A stretch of 64,000 nucleotides of DNA from Echinostoma caproni (GCA_900618425.1 UZAN01039578.1:1-64000), one strand, 5' to 3'. Shown: positions 26,941-41,100, counted from the stretch's first letter. The notes: generated from the letters alone by a model not told the origin. Program-made: numbers and translations.

Positions 26941-29900
26941 GCCCCGAACCAGTGTGGATTTGTGAGGACCAAATTCTGAGTAAAATTCGATCATGGTGTT
27001 ACGAAAAGGCGAGTCGGCTGTCAAAATTTTTATTGTTCCAATTCAAAAACAATCGGTGTACGCGTTCGATCATAGACAATCAATTCTCGACCTCGCAGCA
27101 GGATGATTCATGCCTCATTCTGTTGGTCCATTCCTGTTGGTTTTGGTCCATACTTGGCACGTACGTTTCCTCTTCCTCCGCATGCCGTTCCAACTGGTTT
27201 GACCCGGTCATAGTGTGGGATTGGTCGATCGACAGCTCCGACATTGAGGTATTCGGTGGATATCTTTCTGGTTAGATGTGAATTATCCGTTGGGCTGTAA
27301 TTGACTATTCGTTCGTTTCGAGTGGTAGTCGACATTGTTTCGCGAAATACTTCCAGCCGCTACGTCTGCGCACCTGGTTGGATTCGTTCGCTATCCGGAA
27401 CTCCCTTGGTACCACCTTCCATCACAATGGGACTGGAATGTTGATTACGTCTTTTCCAACTTGTCCTGAGTTCTCCCTCTGCCATACAGTTTGTTATAAA
27501 TTGTTATGTCAGATTGTAGAAAAATCACCGCAAACCAACTTGTTCGCTCTGTGTAAGGAGGGCATATTCGGACAAGGTAATATTACCAACTTTTTCCTCC
27601 GTTTAGTGGTCACGAGAATACGGATTATTAAACGAGCTGGATTGTTGTGTTTTATCGACTGATCGAATAAGGTATAGTTTATATTAGACCAAACATTTGT
27701 TGGGCAGAGACATATAATTTAGAACGACTGAAGATGAACACGATTTATTTGAAAAATATTCAATTGCGATCATTGGTATGGATGTCTTGATTGTCTTCCT
27801 TTCGCCGGTGAAGTTTGCTTATTCGCCATCATTAGTGTGCTAATCTGGATAGTTTGAATCCACTCTTACATCACATGTCGCAACTTGTGTTAAAAGATCA
27901 AACAACTTCTGTTGCTAATTGGCGTTTAATTACCACTTGACTTTTATTATTTTTGGCTCCTCAAATTATCTTGCCATTCAATTTTATCTTTAATCCCCAT
28001 TTTAATGGTAGTCTGTGAATTTTCAATCGCATTTAAACACACCACAATGTGTGTTGATCTGAAATTCCTTTGGTCAACTACCGCATTTTTTAAATCAACA
28101 AAATGGGAAATATCCGAGGTGCGGTTGGGGCCGAAATCATCCACTCACCAAAATAAGGTGCCGAATTTCCATCAAAGGACCAGATGCCCCGAAGTTAGGA
28201 CAACGACAGCTGACATGATTAGGTTCTGTAAAGAGACCGAAAAGATTTATTCAAAACCCGAAAAGTAATTTTAATTTTGTTGATAAAAATGATCAACAAA
28301 CTGATGAGTTTTTTTTAAACAAGTCTAAAAATCAATGTTCGTCTATCCATCTACCAATATGAAAGCTGTACGTTGTGCAAGTCGAGCGAAGTTTCATTCG
28401 ATTGCAAACTTTTCCCTTCAATAAATATACCAATCAGCAATGCCTATTCAGTCATGGAAGAAGACCACTACTGAAATAAGCAAAGACAATTTGTAATTAC
28501 GGTCATCAACCGTCATTCGCATTGCCGGATGTAGGTGAGACCAACGGTCGTGAACAACCCAGGTGGCCTAATGGTCGCACAGCAAACACAGAAACCTGCA
28601 AATCTTACATAAATAGAACACCAGCACAGGTCTCATAACGCGTTTTTGAGGATACTTCGAGAACGCACACCCAATTGCTTACCATTAGTTCAACAACATT
28701 TTTTGTGATTGAGATCTTTTATCATACACAAATCGCCAAAAGGACTTCTCTGAGCGGGGAATCATAACGCAAATAGAAGCACAAACAAGATGTAAATTTA
28801 AAACTTGGTCAAAATCGAGGGCAATACATTCACTCTCCTGCTATGTCACACCCATGAAAAATTGCATTCTCCGGTAGGTTCGTAACAGTGTACCAATATA
28901 GGTCCTCCTATGCAATGTCACCCCCTCAGTATGTCGTATTTCCTGAGAATTAGTCATCTGGTTTCTGACCGATGCACAACGGGTTAACCCTTTACCAACC
29001 AACATGCGGTCACCCACTTATCCAGTGACATCTCACCTAGTGTGACACAAACATGACACTGTTCACTGATTGGATAACGTCTGTGAAGAAGGTGCACAAA
29101 TGCCAGCAGTCCAGCAGGTGATAATGTGCCAGCGCTTGTCCAGCAGAGGGAAGTTGAATGTGTTGGAAATGTTGAGTGGTCCAGAGCTATTTAGCAAAAC
29201 CACTTGGAATATCAAGGAAAACTGTTTGCAACGGTTATATTCAGTCGAACGGTTATTGGACAGTTTGTCAACTCTATATAGTGCATCTCAGGAACTATGC
29301 CAACTGAAAGTCTAGGAGGCGTTCAAGGCAGTTAATACTGTAGCCTTGACGTGGTTTACCTTCATAAGGGGAATGCATGGTGAGTTCCGCATGCTGGAGG
29401 GCATCGTTTGCCAGAAAGCGAGTGAACTAGCAGAGAACGTGCATCAAGGTTACCTCAACGCTTTCAAAGGTTGATTTCCCTCTTGACCACTACGCATACT
29501 ACGCAACAATAACCAATTACATTGACGGTTCTTGCTTACCTATATGACGAACGTGGTCATTTTGGGAAAGCTAACGAAGCACACATTGTTCCTTGAAAGA
29601 TCAAAAAGAAAGGCCGACCAAAGCATTTATGATCTCATCATAAAATGAGATGAACTGTAAGAATTCAAGATGGTAGATGACGAAATACCCAGTGTGAAAA
29701 TATTCCTCACTGTAACAGGGAAGAAACAGAAAGCATAGTAAACTTTAGGGATAAAGTCAAATTTACGAATTGGGAACAATAGGCATATCGTTGCAATCCC
29801 GAATAATATCAGACAAAACCACGGGGCCTAACATTGTACTAAGTAGTTCTGTGACTGAAAGTAAAAGTTTATGTAAGATAGGCTCATTCCGAATTGATAA

Positions 29901-30864
29901 TGTTCATCCATAAGAATAATATCTTTCATAAATAGAGTGAATCAAACCTAAACCAAACAACAGAACGCACTGTACAGCTATGTTGATCTGGTTTTGGGTC
30001 GTCATCAGCAGTTGCAGCATCAAATAAGGCTCTATTTCATTGACAGGTCAACCCTAGTCCACGCAGGCAGAACTCAAGTGTACTATTCAATGAAAACCCC
30101 GGCTGTTGATTACAATGTTTCACTTTATCCGTGTCAGGTAGTAATCAAACTGACTTCATCTTAGAGAAGTTAATGAAATGATCCCACGAAACATGATGCT
30201 GTCTAACGAACAGATTGAAAGACCCGTGAAATGTTTTTCAAATTGTTTATGATCTTTAGTCTAAACCTATCAAATTGTGCATGAAGTGTTTCTATTGTTC
30301 GACTACGTGTGACCTTTTGTGACCCAAAGTTTCCGCATGAAGTTAGACTATGACAACAGTTTAGAAGACGCTAAAAGGGTGCATCTTATAATTGAAAATT
30401 GAAATTCGTCATCAGAAACCCCTCAAAAGTGGTCACAATAATGAAACGTAAATAACTTTGGTGGGTTTTAAACGTAAAAATTCAGTCGTTAGCACGTGGT
30501 CTGATATAATCTGCAAGAAAGGCTAGCACTTCCCATTGCTGAACAGAAAGATATAAACCGGAGCCGGGGAAACGCCTTTGACCATGGTGGTTGATCGGTT
30601 GGTCGCGGCAGTTGCGGCAGTCGACCCAAGAATATTCACGGACCAATGCACTTTGGACAGTGGGTTTTCATCAGCAGAGTGCTGCCGTCAAACGATTCTC
30701 CACGGCCGGCGTCAAAACGGAACCGGAAACGAAAGCGAATCGGAAAACGTATACAAACCCATTGTTCGAAGAACAGCAACACTATGAGGCCAGTGCCTCA
30801 TGACACGTATCGATTTTCAGGTTGTCATTTTGCTTCGGTTAAATTTAAGAAGAAAAAACCTCCG

Positions 30865-30913
30865 TGCGTGTGTGTGTGTGTGCGTGTGTGCGTGTGTGTG
30901 CGTGTGTGCGTGT
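30865..30913. repeat. (GT)n microsatellite
   Basis: GTGTGT with CG interruptions inside overlapping short frames. No gene is supported there. Confidence 0.85.
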
Positions 30914-33437
30914 CGAGCGGAAATATTATTTGTGATCTGGATACAGCTGTTTTATCACAGAACCGGCCACAAATTGATAGCGGAAGATGAAAAGAGGCAG
31001 TGGTAATTTTTGGACGATAATCAAAAACAAAATGATGATGATACCTTCAGTATTGATTCAAAAGAAGTTGAAATTAACAGTTGGATCCACTTTTGTATAA
31101 ATTCAAGGAATTCAGCTGTCATATAACTCTGTAAATTGTGCTTTTCTTCTGAGTTCATTTTGTCTGCCATGATTATTCCAAAGGCTTTCAATGGTATGTG
31201 ATTTATCATGGTGATACATTTGTGTCCACACTTTATTTGAGGAGTTTTGCATGTAACTATGCCATAAATACTTTTCACTGTGATAAACGCGTATATCTGT
31301 TCTAACGAAAAAAAACATTACTGCCCATTATTTGTTGCAAACCTGTTACCCAAAATGATTAGGTTCGTAAAGAGTTATCAGTGGTTTCATTGAACCGGCA
31401 ACAAACTAAAAATTCTCTCTGTAATATCATCGTATAATCCAAATGGGTTTCAATTGTTCTTCTTTCCGTAATGGGAATTCCTGCAATCAGTTAGGAGCAC
31501 CTCTCTGGGTCAGTTTATATACTCTTTGTGAGCGACAGTCACTAAGTAAGAATGACTCTATTGAATGACTGAATTTACAGATACATGAGTCCCATACGTG
31601 AATATAAATCCAACTTTCATGCGAACACTTTGTCTCTGACCGAAGGAGACCGATAAACATACTCCCAACAGGAAGTTTTTAAACAGACGTGTCTCGGTAC
31701 AATTTAAACAACGAACATTTTTAACAATGGGTTAAATCAATGAGAATTGTTTGGATGATGGAAAACGATTTGTTCTGTATTTCAATCTGCTGCGTGTTAT
31801 TCGTCAGAAATAGTAATAATCCTAGGGAGTTTTCTAGGGCATTGAACACAGTGTAATCGAAATCCCTGGGAATAGAAGTGGACAGTTAACCGATGCCGCA
31901 AAGCGATGGGGACAATCATGGTTTGAATTAAATAATGTTTGGATGAAACATCAAGTGGTTCGATGACGATGTTATATGGAGGGGGCGTGTTGGGGTGGGG
32001 CGCATTGAGGTACCTGGTCTGGTTTGACATTCCATTGGCCGGCAATAATCGTCAGTGACAGATTTGACCACTGTCAGTTCTATTGTGGGATGAAGGCAAG
32101 AGATCGTAGTTCTACTAAGTTGAATAATTGTGGAAGCAAAAGCAAACTTCAAGGGAACGTAAAGGGCGCGCTTATGGTAGAACCAAAGTCAGCATTCTAT
32201 CACGTGCACTGCCAGGAAGACCATCTTAATTGGATGAGAAACAGATGGACCCCAGAGTATCTATGATTAACAAAAACCGACCCCGGTCGGCAGATGGCGT
32301 GTCATGCACAAGTCTTGATCGACTGAACGTTCCGGATGCAAAAACCAAACAGTCGTGGTTAGAACAAGACAATGACAATCGGTTGAACGCTTTGAATTCT
32401 TTCCGAATTCGGAATATTGGATACGTTAAAAAACTCACAAAAAGGTCAGACCGAGCGCTGACCTCCCATTCGGCCAGTGGTCTGAGATGAAACAGAGCGA
32501 TACAAACTTCCAAGACTTTCTTTTTCGGCCTGTAGTGATGTGCTCTCACTTTGGTTGGCAAACCATTAAGCCAAACAGTAAACGGGATATTGAATGAACA
32601 AACAGACAAAAAAGGCAGCAAAGGAACAAATCAGATTTATCATAAAGTGTGGAGAATCTGTGGTAACCTAGATTTGATGTGAAAACCAACTCGAATAACG
32701 CAAAGTTAGATAGAACCAAGGTGATTAGTGAATACTGGTAGCGTGAAAAGGTTTCATGCAAGTGCCCGATACGGACGTGCAAATTGATCCCCAGAAGGCG
32801 AGGAAGGACGGTTTGGAATCCCAGTGAACTGAACTTTCCTTACAATGATTGTAGTCAGTTGAATAACTGAAAGTAGTCTTCACCGGGCTACTGACGAATC
32901 AGCTCAGTGCAATCACCAGGATCGAACAGTCTCCAACCGGTGTGGTGTAAGTGATGCAGGTCTCTCTTTCGTGAATCACGTGATGAACCAAATCAGCCAT
33001 TAAGGTCATGACTCATAACAGTAGCTTAACCAAAGTTGATCATATCAAATGTATCGGTCAGTCAGAGTTAGTAACGGCAAAGGAACCTGTCGAGTTTGAA
33101 GATGGAAAGACGGATAGTGCGGCCGAAATTTGAAGGCCCTGCTAAGCGGTCTCTCGAACACTCATTGCTCACACCTAAGACCACCTACGTCTTCTATCAG
33201 TCAATGTCTAATGTTGGCGAAATGCTTTCCATAGCCCCAGAACCCCATCTACATTATGACGACTATTCACATTGATTGACCGATCGATAGCTCTAATGTT
33301 ATCTATCTCATGAATGGATGGTTCCGCACTACTGAACCATACCCATATCAACGCTGGATAAAGCAACCCGAACAAGTTTAAGAGAGGAAAGACATTACTT
33401 CCAGTTTTGGTTTGTTTTCAATTAGTTCTACGGAATG

Positions 33438-33605
33438 CGCAATGATAAGAAATTTTGAGGAAGTGGCAGGGGGCAGATCCGAATGCTGTCTTACAGTAAA
33501 TGGATAATCGGGAAAGTTAGGCGGGGGTGGGGGAATTATAACACGTCCTCCAGGGCGATAAGTTTGTGACCTCAACCACTTCACCACCACCAATAACACC
33601 TACAC
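33438..33605 (-). mobile_element. tRNA-derived SINE-like element, divergent copy 3
   Basis: Read on the minus strand it follows the order of the family: GGTGGTGG head, a GTCAC-AA-TTAT-CC stretch, a decayed B-box (GTTATAATTCCC), CCCCCGCCTAACTTT, then CACTTCCTCAAAATTTCT matching the CTTCCTGAAAATT tail. It is more decayed than the 14.5 and 52.1 kb copies. Confidence 0.6.
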
Positions 33606-36092
33606 CACCACCGCCATCATATGTTGGTCTTTCAGCATTTTGCACGACCTTCCCGGAAACGCCAGATTTTATTTTTGTGGCTTTCGGTACACGTGACATA
33701 TAAGGTATTATGCGTCTCTGACTGACGGAAAACGTTTTGTTTATTCTGAACGATAGAAAAACTGAGGCGTGGGGAAAACCAAAAATCAAATTCACACCCC
33801 GAAGTGTACATGATTTGTGGTTATGAAATTAAGTAACAACTAAGGATAATCGTGAAACTCGTCTAACGCAATGAATTTGGTGGGCATCAATCAACTGCGG
33901 CTTTTCAAGGATCACTTTCAAGCAATGGAAGATGTCGGCTCGAAAGTGGCAACATGTTATGCCTGGCTAATTATCAGATGTGCTGCAATTCATGGGAGGT
34001 CTTAAAACATGTTTTACACATGCAACAGGATCGTGGCATCATTCGCATAATTACTTTTGAGGTTGGAAGAATGACGAATTAGAACTGTTTTTAGTCCCTG
34101 AATGTCAAGTAATAGCTGCTTATGCGAAAATCTGCTACACAGGGTCGAATAAATGTGGAAACATTTTAATTACATTTCCCATTGATCAAATAACCACAGA
34201 TACTTACATGATCACCAATCTATCACTTGGATTAACGTAGTACTAATTAAAATCTGCTTCAGAGCCTCAAAACAGTATCGGTTCAGCCTAAAAAGCCAAT
34301 TTGAAAGAGGAGAGGAATAAAATGAAAAATTTACTAAACCAGTCGTATTCGTGTAGAAACGTAGCTACATTTATCCTTAAACAGACACTGTTGGCCTTGA
34401 TAATCACGGACTCCGTGTGGAAGAACAACCCGTTCAATCGATTCGACATTGCTGGGAAAATTCAAAAATAGTTGTGTCGTTTCATGAACTCGCGCGCATA
34501 TACGCACACACTTGTGCGAGCTTAGTTACACACACACGTATAAACTTTCGATTCCTTCGAGGCCGATTGAAGTGCGTATCGTTTTCGCTCAGTCTGCAGA
34601 AAATTATTGGGTTCAGCTGAATAAACAACCAAGATCCAGTCAATAGAGGAAAAATATAACCCGCATTGATAGACGGCTAGAGGTAGGAAGAGAAAAAAAG
34701 GAAACGCATCTGGGTGCCCATTGTGATTCCCAAATATGGATCGTATTGATGACACTGGCGTTATCCACATCTTTTCCAGCCTGTCAAACATGTCGGAATT
34801 GACAGATGCGATTGGTGATGAAGTTCAATGAAACACAATCGGAAATAGTGTGCCATTTGTAAAATGAGATCAGGATCAATCGATCGAAAATACGGTTTGT
34901 GAGCTTCAGGTAAATATGAAAATTGTAGGTCCCGGATGTGGGTGAACAAAACAGAGAACATCGAAGAATAAAATACGTAACTGAATAAGGCGTAATTGAG
35001 AATATGTATAAGCAGCATTTCGATAATTTACGGTAAAAACAAGCAGCATTTCGTCATTAGGAATATTTTATTACCAATAAAAACACAAAACAGTTCGGTT
35101 TTCGGGAAGCATGTGCTTTAAGCAGCTGATTCACACTTTTGTTCGCATTCATCTCAAATTTCAGCGAAATCCCAAATCATTTGATTTCCTAATGTTACAC
35201 TGTCACACATTACCCTCTATCTATTGACTCGATCCCTTGGTTTCCAATGGAATTGTATTTTATTCGTGACTATTTATTGCTATAAAAATAAAATCCTGCG
35301 ATAAGTGTTCAAGCTCATGAGATGGACGTTTGCTAATAAGTTCAATGTGACAGGTCTTTCAAAATCAATTACGATTCTCTAATTTCATTTCGAACTTTTT
35401 ATCTTATTTCTGCTTCAATGTCTCCTGATTCATTCGAGTAACTTATGGATTTTCAGCATGTCGGTTTGTATCCGAAAATTTGTATTCCCCGATGGGTTTA
35501 ATTTGTGTCGCCATCTTGAACAGATGAATATTCCAGAGGATCGTAAAGTCCTTTCGTTTGTATGTATGCAGGTAAAAATTACAATCACAACAGCAGACCG
35601 CTTTGTTTCGGTGCATTTTGAATCGCTCTATTTTATCGTTATTTGCTTGTACAACGTGAACTAGATGACCGAAACAGTAGGCCGAATGCAATCGGCAATA
35701 GGTGATTCATCAGTCTCCAACTTCGCGATCACTACCCAAAATGTGTCTGGCACAGGGGAAATCGGCTGTTAGAGTGAGGTAACAGATGATGCGCATATAC
35801 GAATGACATTGTCCGCTCTCTGCTTTGTGACCAGGGCACGAGACCCTAACACATATGCACACATTTTCCAAAAATGTTCGCAGTGTGTATTATTTTCTCA
35901 AATCATTTTCCTCTCTCTCTCCACAAATATGACTAATTTGTAATTAAATCCAGCTTAGCAAATGTGTTTGGTTCCCTGCCTTTTCCATTTTTAATGCAAA
36001 TCGGTTGCACGTCATAGACCCAGTGCATTTATCAGCAACATCATTCTTGGCCAGACGAAACGTTTTAGGAGACCTTGCTGGATCACTTTACC

Positions 36093-36130
36093 CTAATAAT
36101 AATAACAACAATAACAATAATAATAATATT
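36093..36130. repeat. (AAT)n microsatellite
   Basis: An imperfect run of AATAATAACAAT units. Confidence 0.8.
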
Positions 36131-36814
36131 AAAGAAGAAATCAAACGGACTTGCTATTTCGTAAGATAAAACACGATTGGCGCAAAACATGTTAACTAAT
36201 CATTTTCTTCTGCTTCCATAAGCCGCGCAGAACTTGATCAGTCCAAAATACTGCCTCTTTAGTGATCTTTTTGCAACAGCTGATGTTATCTGGATCATCA
36301 TCAATGTTGGACTGTTTGTGTTGATCCGCGGTAAACTGAATCCATTTAAGAGATGCAGACGTAATGACCATTTTGTCTTTCTTTTTAAAATTAAACTACC
36401 AAGTCGTAGAACTAACTAATCTCATGTTCACCACTTCTTCCTTTGTGTGCCAACAGTGATTTTAATTAGGCATTTCAATGTAAAAAATGCATGCTGACTA
36501 CTCATATTAAATTGCAGCAATGCTTAGACAGAAAACCACACATAAAGACAGACAGATCGGTAGAAAATGAGAAAAGTCAATCAGGACGGAGGCGGAAATG
36601 TCAAGATGCAAATATCCGGTGTAAAACCAAATAACTTGTCTCGTGTCCTCTAGTTAACACTGGCTGCTGAAGTGTTTTAACTAGTAGTACCGTGGGTGTG
36701 ATTAGTTCTGAGGTGAACTTTCTGTCTCTCTCTCATCCCATCCCATTGATATTTTATTATTAGAACTCAAACAATGTTCCGTTTTCTTTTCCGGAAAGAG
36801 AAGAACAAACACAG

Positions 36815-37860
36815 ACCATGAGCAACCAGCGTGTCCACAAGTTCATTGGATACTGTACGGGTTGCCGATGGTGCACACGGAAGGGGTACCCTTGCGACCG
36901 ATTCTGGATATGTGCAATTCACCGTACTATGCACTTGCAAAGTGGTTGGCTAAATTACTAGATTCCGTTAGAATTGCACTACCGAAACACAGCGTACGAG
37001 ACGCATTCATCTTTGTGAACAGCATTTGTGACTTAAACTTGATGGGTCGGATGATGCTTTCACTGGACGTTAGTTTGTTCCAATCAACGAAACCATGGAA
37101 TACCTGTGTAGTTATGTACAAAGTAAGGTCTTCCTTTGGAAGACCTAAAACAACTCCTTCATTTTTTCACATGCAACGTCCAATTCAAGTTCAACGACCA
37201 GATTTACCGGCATAAAGATGATGTGGTCATGGGATCACCTCTAGGACCATTTTTGTCGATGGCAAAACAAGAAAATAACCAACTCAAATCTTTCATTCAG
37301 CAATGTGTGTTGTATGCACGATATGTGGATGATATTCTGTGCGTGATTAATACAAAATCAGGAACAAAGGAGCTTTTGAGCAAGTTCAGTGCTGCTCATC
37401 AGAACATAAGATTCTCTTTAGAAATGGAAAACAATAACAAACTGGCATTTCTAGACGTCTGTCTGAGTCGTAGATCCGATGGCTCCGAGCAACTATTTGT
37501 GCAAAGGAATGCGGCTTGGAAGGACCAGTATATTCATTTTGCAGCTTTGTTCCGCTCAAAGTGAAGACAAGTTCGGGGCGCCTAGCAGACAGAGCAAGGA
37601 AAATTTGTAGTGAGGATACAATAGAAGAGCTCCGGTTCTTACGAATTATCTTCACACACAATGGTTATCCAGAACGACTGGTTAGCAAGATGATTCAGTG
37701 CAGTGAAAATACTGTGAAGAGGACCGAGGTCAGAAAGAAGGCGGTATACGCTGTCTTGCATTTCAAGGGGGATACATCAGCAGAGATGATACGAAGAAGA
37801 CTATTCGATGCTGTTTGTAAAACCTTCTACGTAGCAAAACTTAATGTTTTGTTCAGGTCC
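36815..37860 (+). pseudogene. Penelope-like reverse transcriptase, broken
   Basis: Three blocks in different frames make up the RT. Block 1 (about 36815-37120) has VPLRPILDMCNSPYYALAKW and a motif A remnant (LSLDVSLF). Block 2 (37136-37564) has motif B, GSPLGP (37232-37249), motif C, YVDD (37322-37333), and FLDVCLSR. Block 3 (about 37516-37860) has LRFLRIIFTHNGYP and the basic thumb-like region that follows. The order and spacing match Penelope-family RT. Frame changes near 37130 and 37540 rule out activity from this copy. YVDD and the FLD motif separate it from LINE RTs (usually YADD). Confidence 0.85.
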
Positions 37861-37904
37861 TAGCCAATTGTGTGTTCACGACTAAAAGACAAAATGCCGG
37901 ATTC

Positions 37905-38160
37905 TGCCGTCTCATTTTATATGTACTCATATACATTTTTTTGTGGAACAACGTACATAGATCACACGGTCAGGCATTTGTTCGAATGAATCCGTGACCA
38001 CCACCCCGCATGGCTAAATACGGGAACGATTAAGTCACTCACTAGTGCAGTGATTTCACACCTAGTTGAACCAAATCAGACTGTGAATATGACTGAAGCA
38101 TTCCGTCCCTTCTACCTGGTTCGTGGTGGACTATCAACACTGGTTCAATGTCCTATGCTG
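37905..38160 (+). pseudogene. GIY-YIG endonuclease domain of the Penelope-like element, broken
   Basis: The reading includes CGTTYIDHTVRHLFE, a stop, then IRDHHPAWLNTG and EAFRPFYLVRGG. This corresponds to the Penelope GIY-YIG endonuclease signature, where a Cys-rich start is followed by YIG-T-RHL--RI-EH. The Gly of YIG is replaced by Asp, and there is an in-frame stop (37987-37989). Both point to an inactive copy. The domain would nick target DNA in an active element. Confidence 0.75.
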
Positions 38161-41100
38161 GCCACAGGGGAGCGGTAGGAATTCGGCTGCACAACCCCCC
38201 TTTGTGGGCCCAAAGACCATTTGTGCAGGCGTTTAAGCTCCCCTGTCCCACTCCGCACACCCCATAACACGAGTGGTTCCAACGATAGGATAACCTAACA
38301 ATTATGTGATCATTGAGGATCCCATGTCTGGTCCTAAGACAAAATTAGCCCCAGTTAAACTATGATATTATTTTTCATTTCCCCAAACAACTGATTGATT
38401 TTTTTTTCAAATAAACAACGTGATATTTATTGTGATGTATTTGGCATGACTAGGAATTACTGAAAACGAGCTTGTTCGCCACACCTTGTTCTACTTGAAA
38501 TGTGTTCTAGGGGACTGTTTAGACAAAATCATGGTTGTTGCTGCTATATTCCGTAACCTTAAATTTGCAGATCTTCGATTTATGTGCATTTGTGTTCGAA
38601 AAAAGACTGTTATCCCCTGGGGAAGTTTGAGCTAATAATAGGTTGGCGAGTGTCATCTCTACGGGCTGTTATTTTTTATCTGGAACTGCGTTCCTTGGCA
38701 CTCCGATAGCGCAATTGGAGGCGGACAACCGTGTTTCATTATGTTTCTCGCTGTGTGACAGTATTACCTGTACTGTGTCCTTCCTATTTTTGTTACTGTT
38801 ACAATTTGTTTCGTGTTTGCAGTAGAAGTAGTTGCGCCTGTTGTTATCACAGTGGCAGCAGTAATCATTGTGACAGCTGGGCCTGCCGTATGCATCACGT
38901 GAATTGTCTTCCACCACCTTGTTTTTGTCATTATTTGTTCCGATGATTTGTTTGATGGTGATGGCTGTCATTGTTGACGTTTGTGCCACATTTTACTTCA
39001 TTTTATTTTTTTCAAATTAGAACCTCTCTATTCATCCATGGAAATTACCAGGCGAATTTGGCACCAAAGATCTTCCCTGTTTTGTCCCAATCACATGTTT
39101 TGGAATCGCAACATTTGGCACACATGATCACGTGTGTGTGAATTAGTGCGCTGGAAGACAAATGGTTCATCCACAGTAGTATGTCAAACTAATGGAGTTT
39201 CAGAACTTGAATGTTATTCTCGAATTAGCCACAGAATACACTGGTATTATTCCAGCTACCGGGCAGAGAAGGAAAGAAAGACATTGACCTGGTAACTGGC
39301 GCTCAAACGCGTTTTTAAATAATTGCTAAAAAACTAAGTGTGGATTTGCTTACTGTAATGGTGACGCTAGGTCACGCAGTTTCGAATAACTCCAAAGTCT
39401 CGATTAAAGTGAAAACACCGGCACTTACAACTGGGACTGAATTTGATAAATCTGCAGCTTTTAAAAGTTTAAAGCAAAAATCTGTATGGAGAATGTGTTA
39501 CTATGTCACGTTTAGTCTCAGAGGATTTAAGGAATACCAAACGTATATACTAACACTATCGAATGACTCATGCAACGGTGAAATGGAGTAAGAGTATTTT
39601 TAATTATCCCACTCGCAGACTCCAATTCTCTGTTAAAAGTTCAACTCAATCGGTTTGTCCTTTTCCGCAAATACTGTATTGCAGCATTAATCACATTCAT
39701 TCATTTAGTGGTCGATTGAATGCAACCTTAGGCCTGTCGTTAATCCCTTAGTAAATTGTACGTTAGTTGAATTTGAATTGGACGTAAGGCCAAAGGTTAG
39801 ATGCAATATATTTTGTTATTATTACCTAGCTGGTTGATTACGTTGAAACACTAGACTGGCACATGGATAAGAATATGCGGAGGGGAATGAATGTATGACC
39901 GTAGACACCCTCCCCAGCGGTAGAGTGGGAACATGAGTAATATCATAATTTCAAATTCACATAGAGAGTTTCGTAATATTTTCACAGCCATGCCGATGAG
40001 AGACATCCAATGTATACACGATAGGCAGGATTAACGATAACCAAACCCTCGCATTAGATTATTCAATTATGTGTTAATGACCTATCACCAGTTCGAGAAG
40101 AACTGGAAAATGAGATCGAAATCGGATACCGGTTTTAAGCATGTTATTGGTTCAATCTAAGGGAATTATACAGACACACGATTGTGAAATGTTTTCCCTC
40201 TCGGAAGAGGTTCATTCGATTATTCATTTGCACGTGCTGAGATTGTCAATTAGTGTGAAACAATAGTCAGCTGGTAGGTCCCCAAAATCCGAATCAGCAG
40301 GAGATTTGAAAAATCGGTAACATATATGATCCAGATAGTCATGTACGCAGTTGTTAGCCACTGACCCTGTAGACCAGTGGCAACGTTTTCTTCTCCCAGA
40401 CCGTAGCTCTGTGATTTGAGTCATACCAGGAACACAAACATTGTACACACTTCTGTAAAGTCTCAACAACTACGAAACAACGGTCCAGTGCTTAGTGTTG
40501 ACCTCCATCCACAATACCATACAGACATCGGCTTTTCTCAACGCTAACCTTTGGTTGCTATTATCTTTCTGGAGTGATCCCATAATAATTCTCTCTCCAT
40601 CGTTATTTTTAACAGGAATTCGCTAGATTTTGAGTAAACAGTTGGGGAATGAGGATCGGTGTGTTTTTAAAGACATTTCTCAAACAAAAGAACCCGACGA
40701 GCGTGCCTAAAAATCAATCAACCTGTTGTATCCAAACAAATTTTGGCCCCGTAGATCCATATTTCCCAATCAATCGGAGCATCCTCTGGATCAGAGAGTG
40801 AATCATTCTCTGATAAGATCCACCGCTTCGAACGACAGAGACAGATGAGCGCTGTATCAGGCAGGTAGGGTTGACACCTGATAAGAAGCTGACTGTCTAT
40901 AGGACTAGTCAGATTAGCAGCCTCTTCTGCCCGGGGTTGAATCCCGATGGATTCAGTGCATATAGTCTGCTGATGATTTCCAACATGGATGAAACCTCTA
41001 ACTAGTGCTTCAAGACTTTTAACTAGTGAGCAGCACTAGTTAGGTAGATATATTTTACAAAATGCACACAAAAGTGATTTGTATGAACCAAACGTTCTCC

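Larger units (their letters stand above)
36810..38285 (+). mobile_element. Degenerate Penelope-like retroelement (RT plus GIY-YIG)
   Basis: The element carries a Penelope-type reverse transcriptase followed by a GIY-YIG endonuclease-like region, the arrangement that defines endonuclease-bearing Penelope-like elements. It begins inside the RT (near LYGLPMVHTEGVPLRPIL), so the N-terminal part is lost. At least three frame changes and several stops break it. The 3' end lies near 38250-38285, judging from the extent of similarity with the 26.7 kb fragment. No terminal repeats or target duplications could be recognised. It sits in the large intron in the same orientation as the host gene. Confidence 0.85.

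Noticed and set aside
26710..27335. Overlapping minus-strand frames opposite and downstream of the Penelope-like fragment
   Set aside because: Those opposite the fragment are antisense shadows. The rest (27108-27335) has no recognisable domain.
29070..29760. Frames suggesting a decayed gag-like or other retroelement protein
   Set aside because: Pieces such as LERSKRKADQSIYDLI look faintly like retroelement gag sequences, but there are many stops and no supporting RT or protease motif nearby.
32226..32621. Minus-strand open frame of 131 codons
   Set aside because: No recognisable RT, endonuclease or other domain was seen, and the opposite strand is open too, which points to composition rather than coding.
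35457..35571. Exon-like segment with ATG, CAG acceptor and GTAAAA donor in intron 2
   Set aside because: Its length (115 bases) would break the frame between exons 2 and 3, and its phase 0 reading contains a stop.
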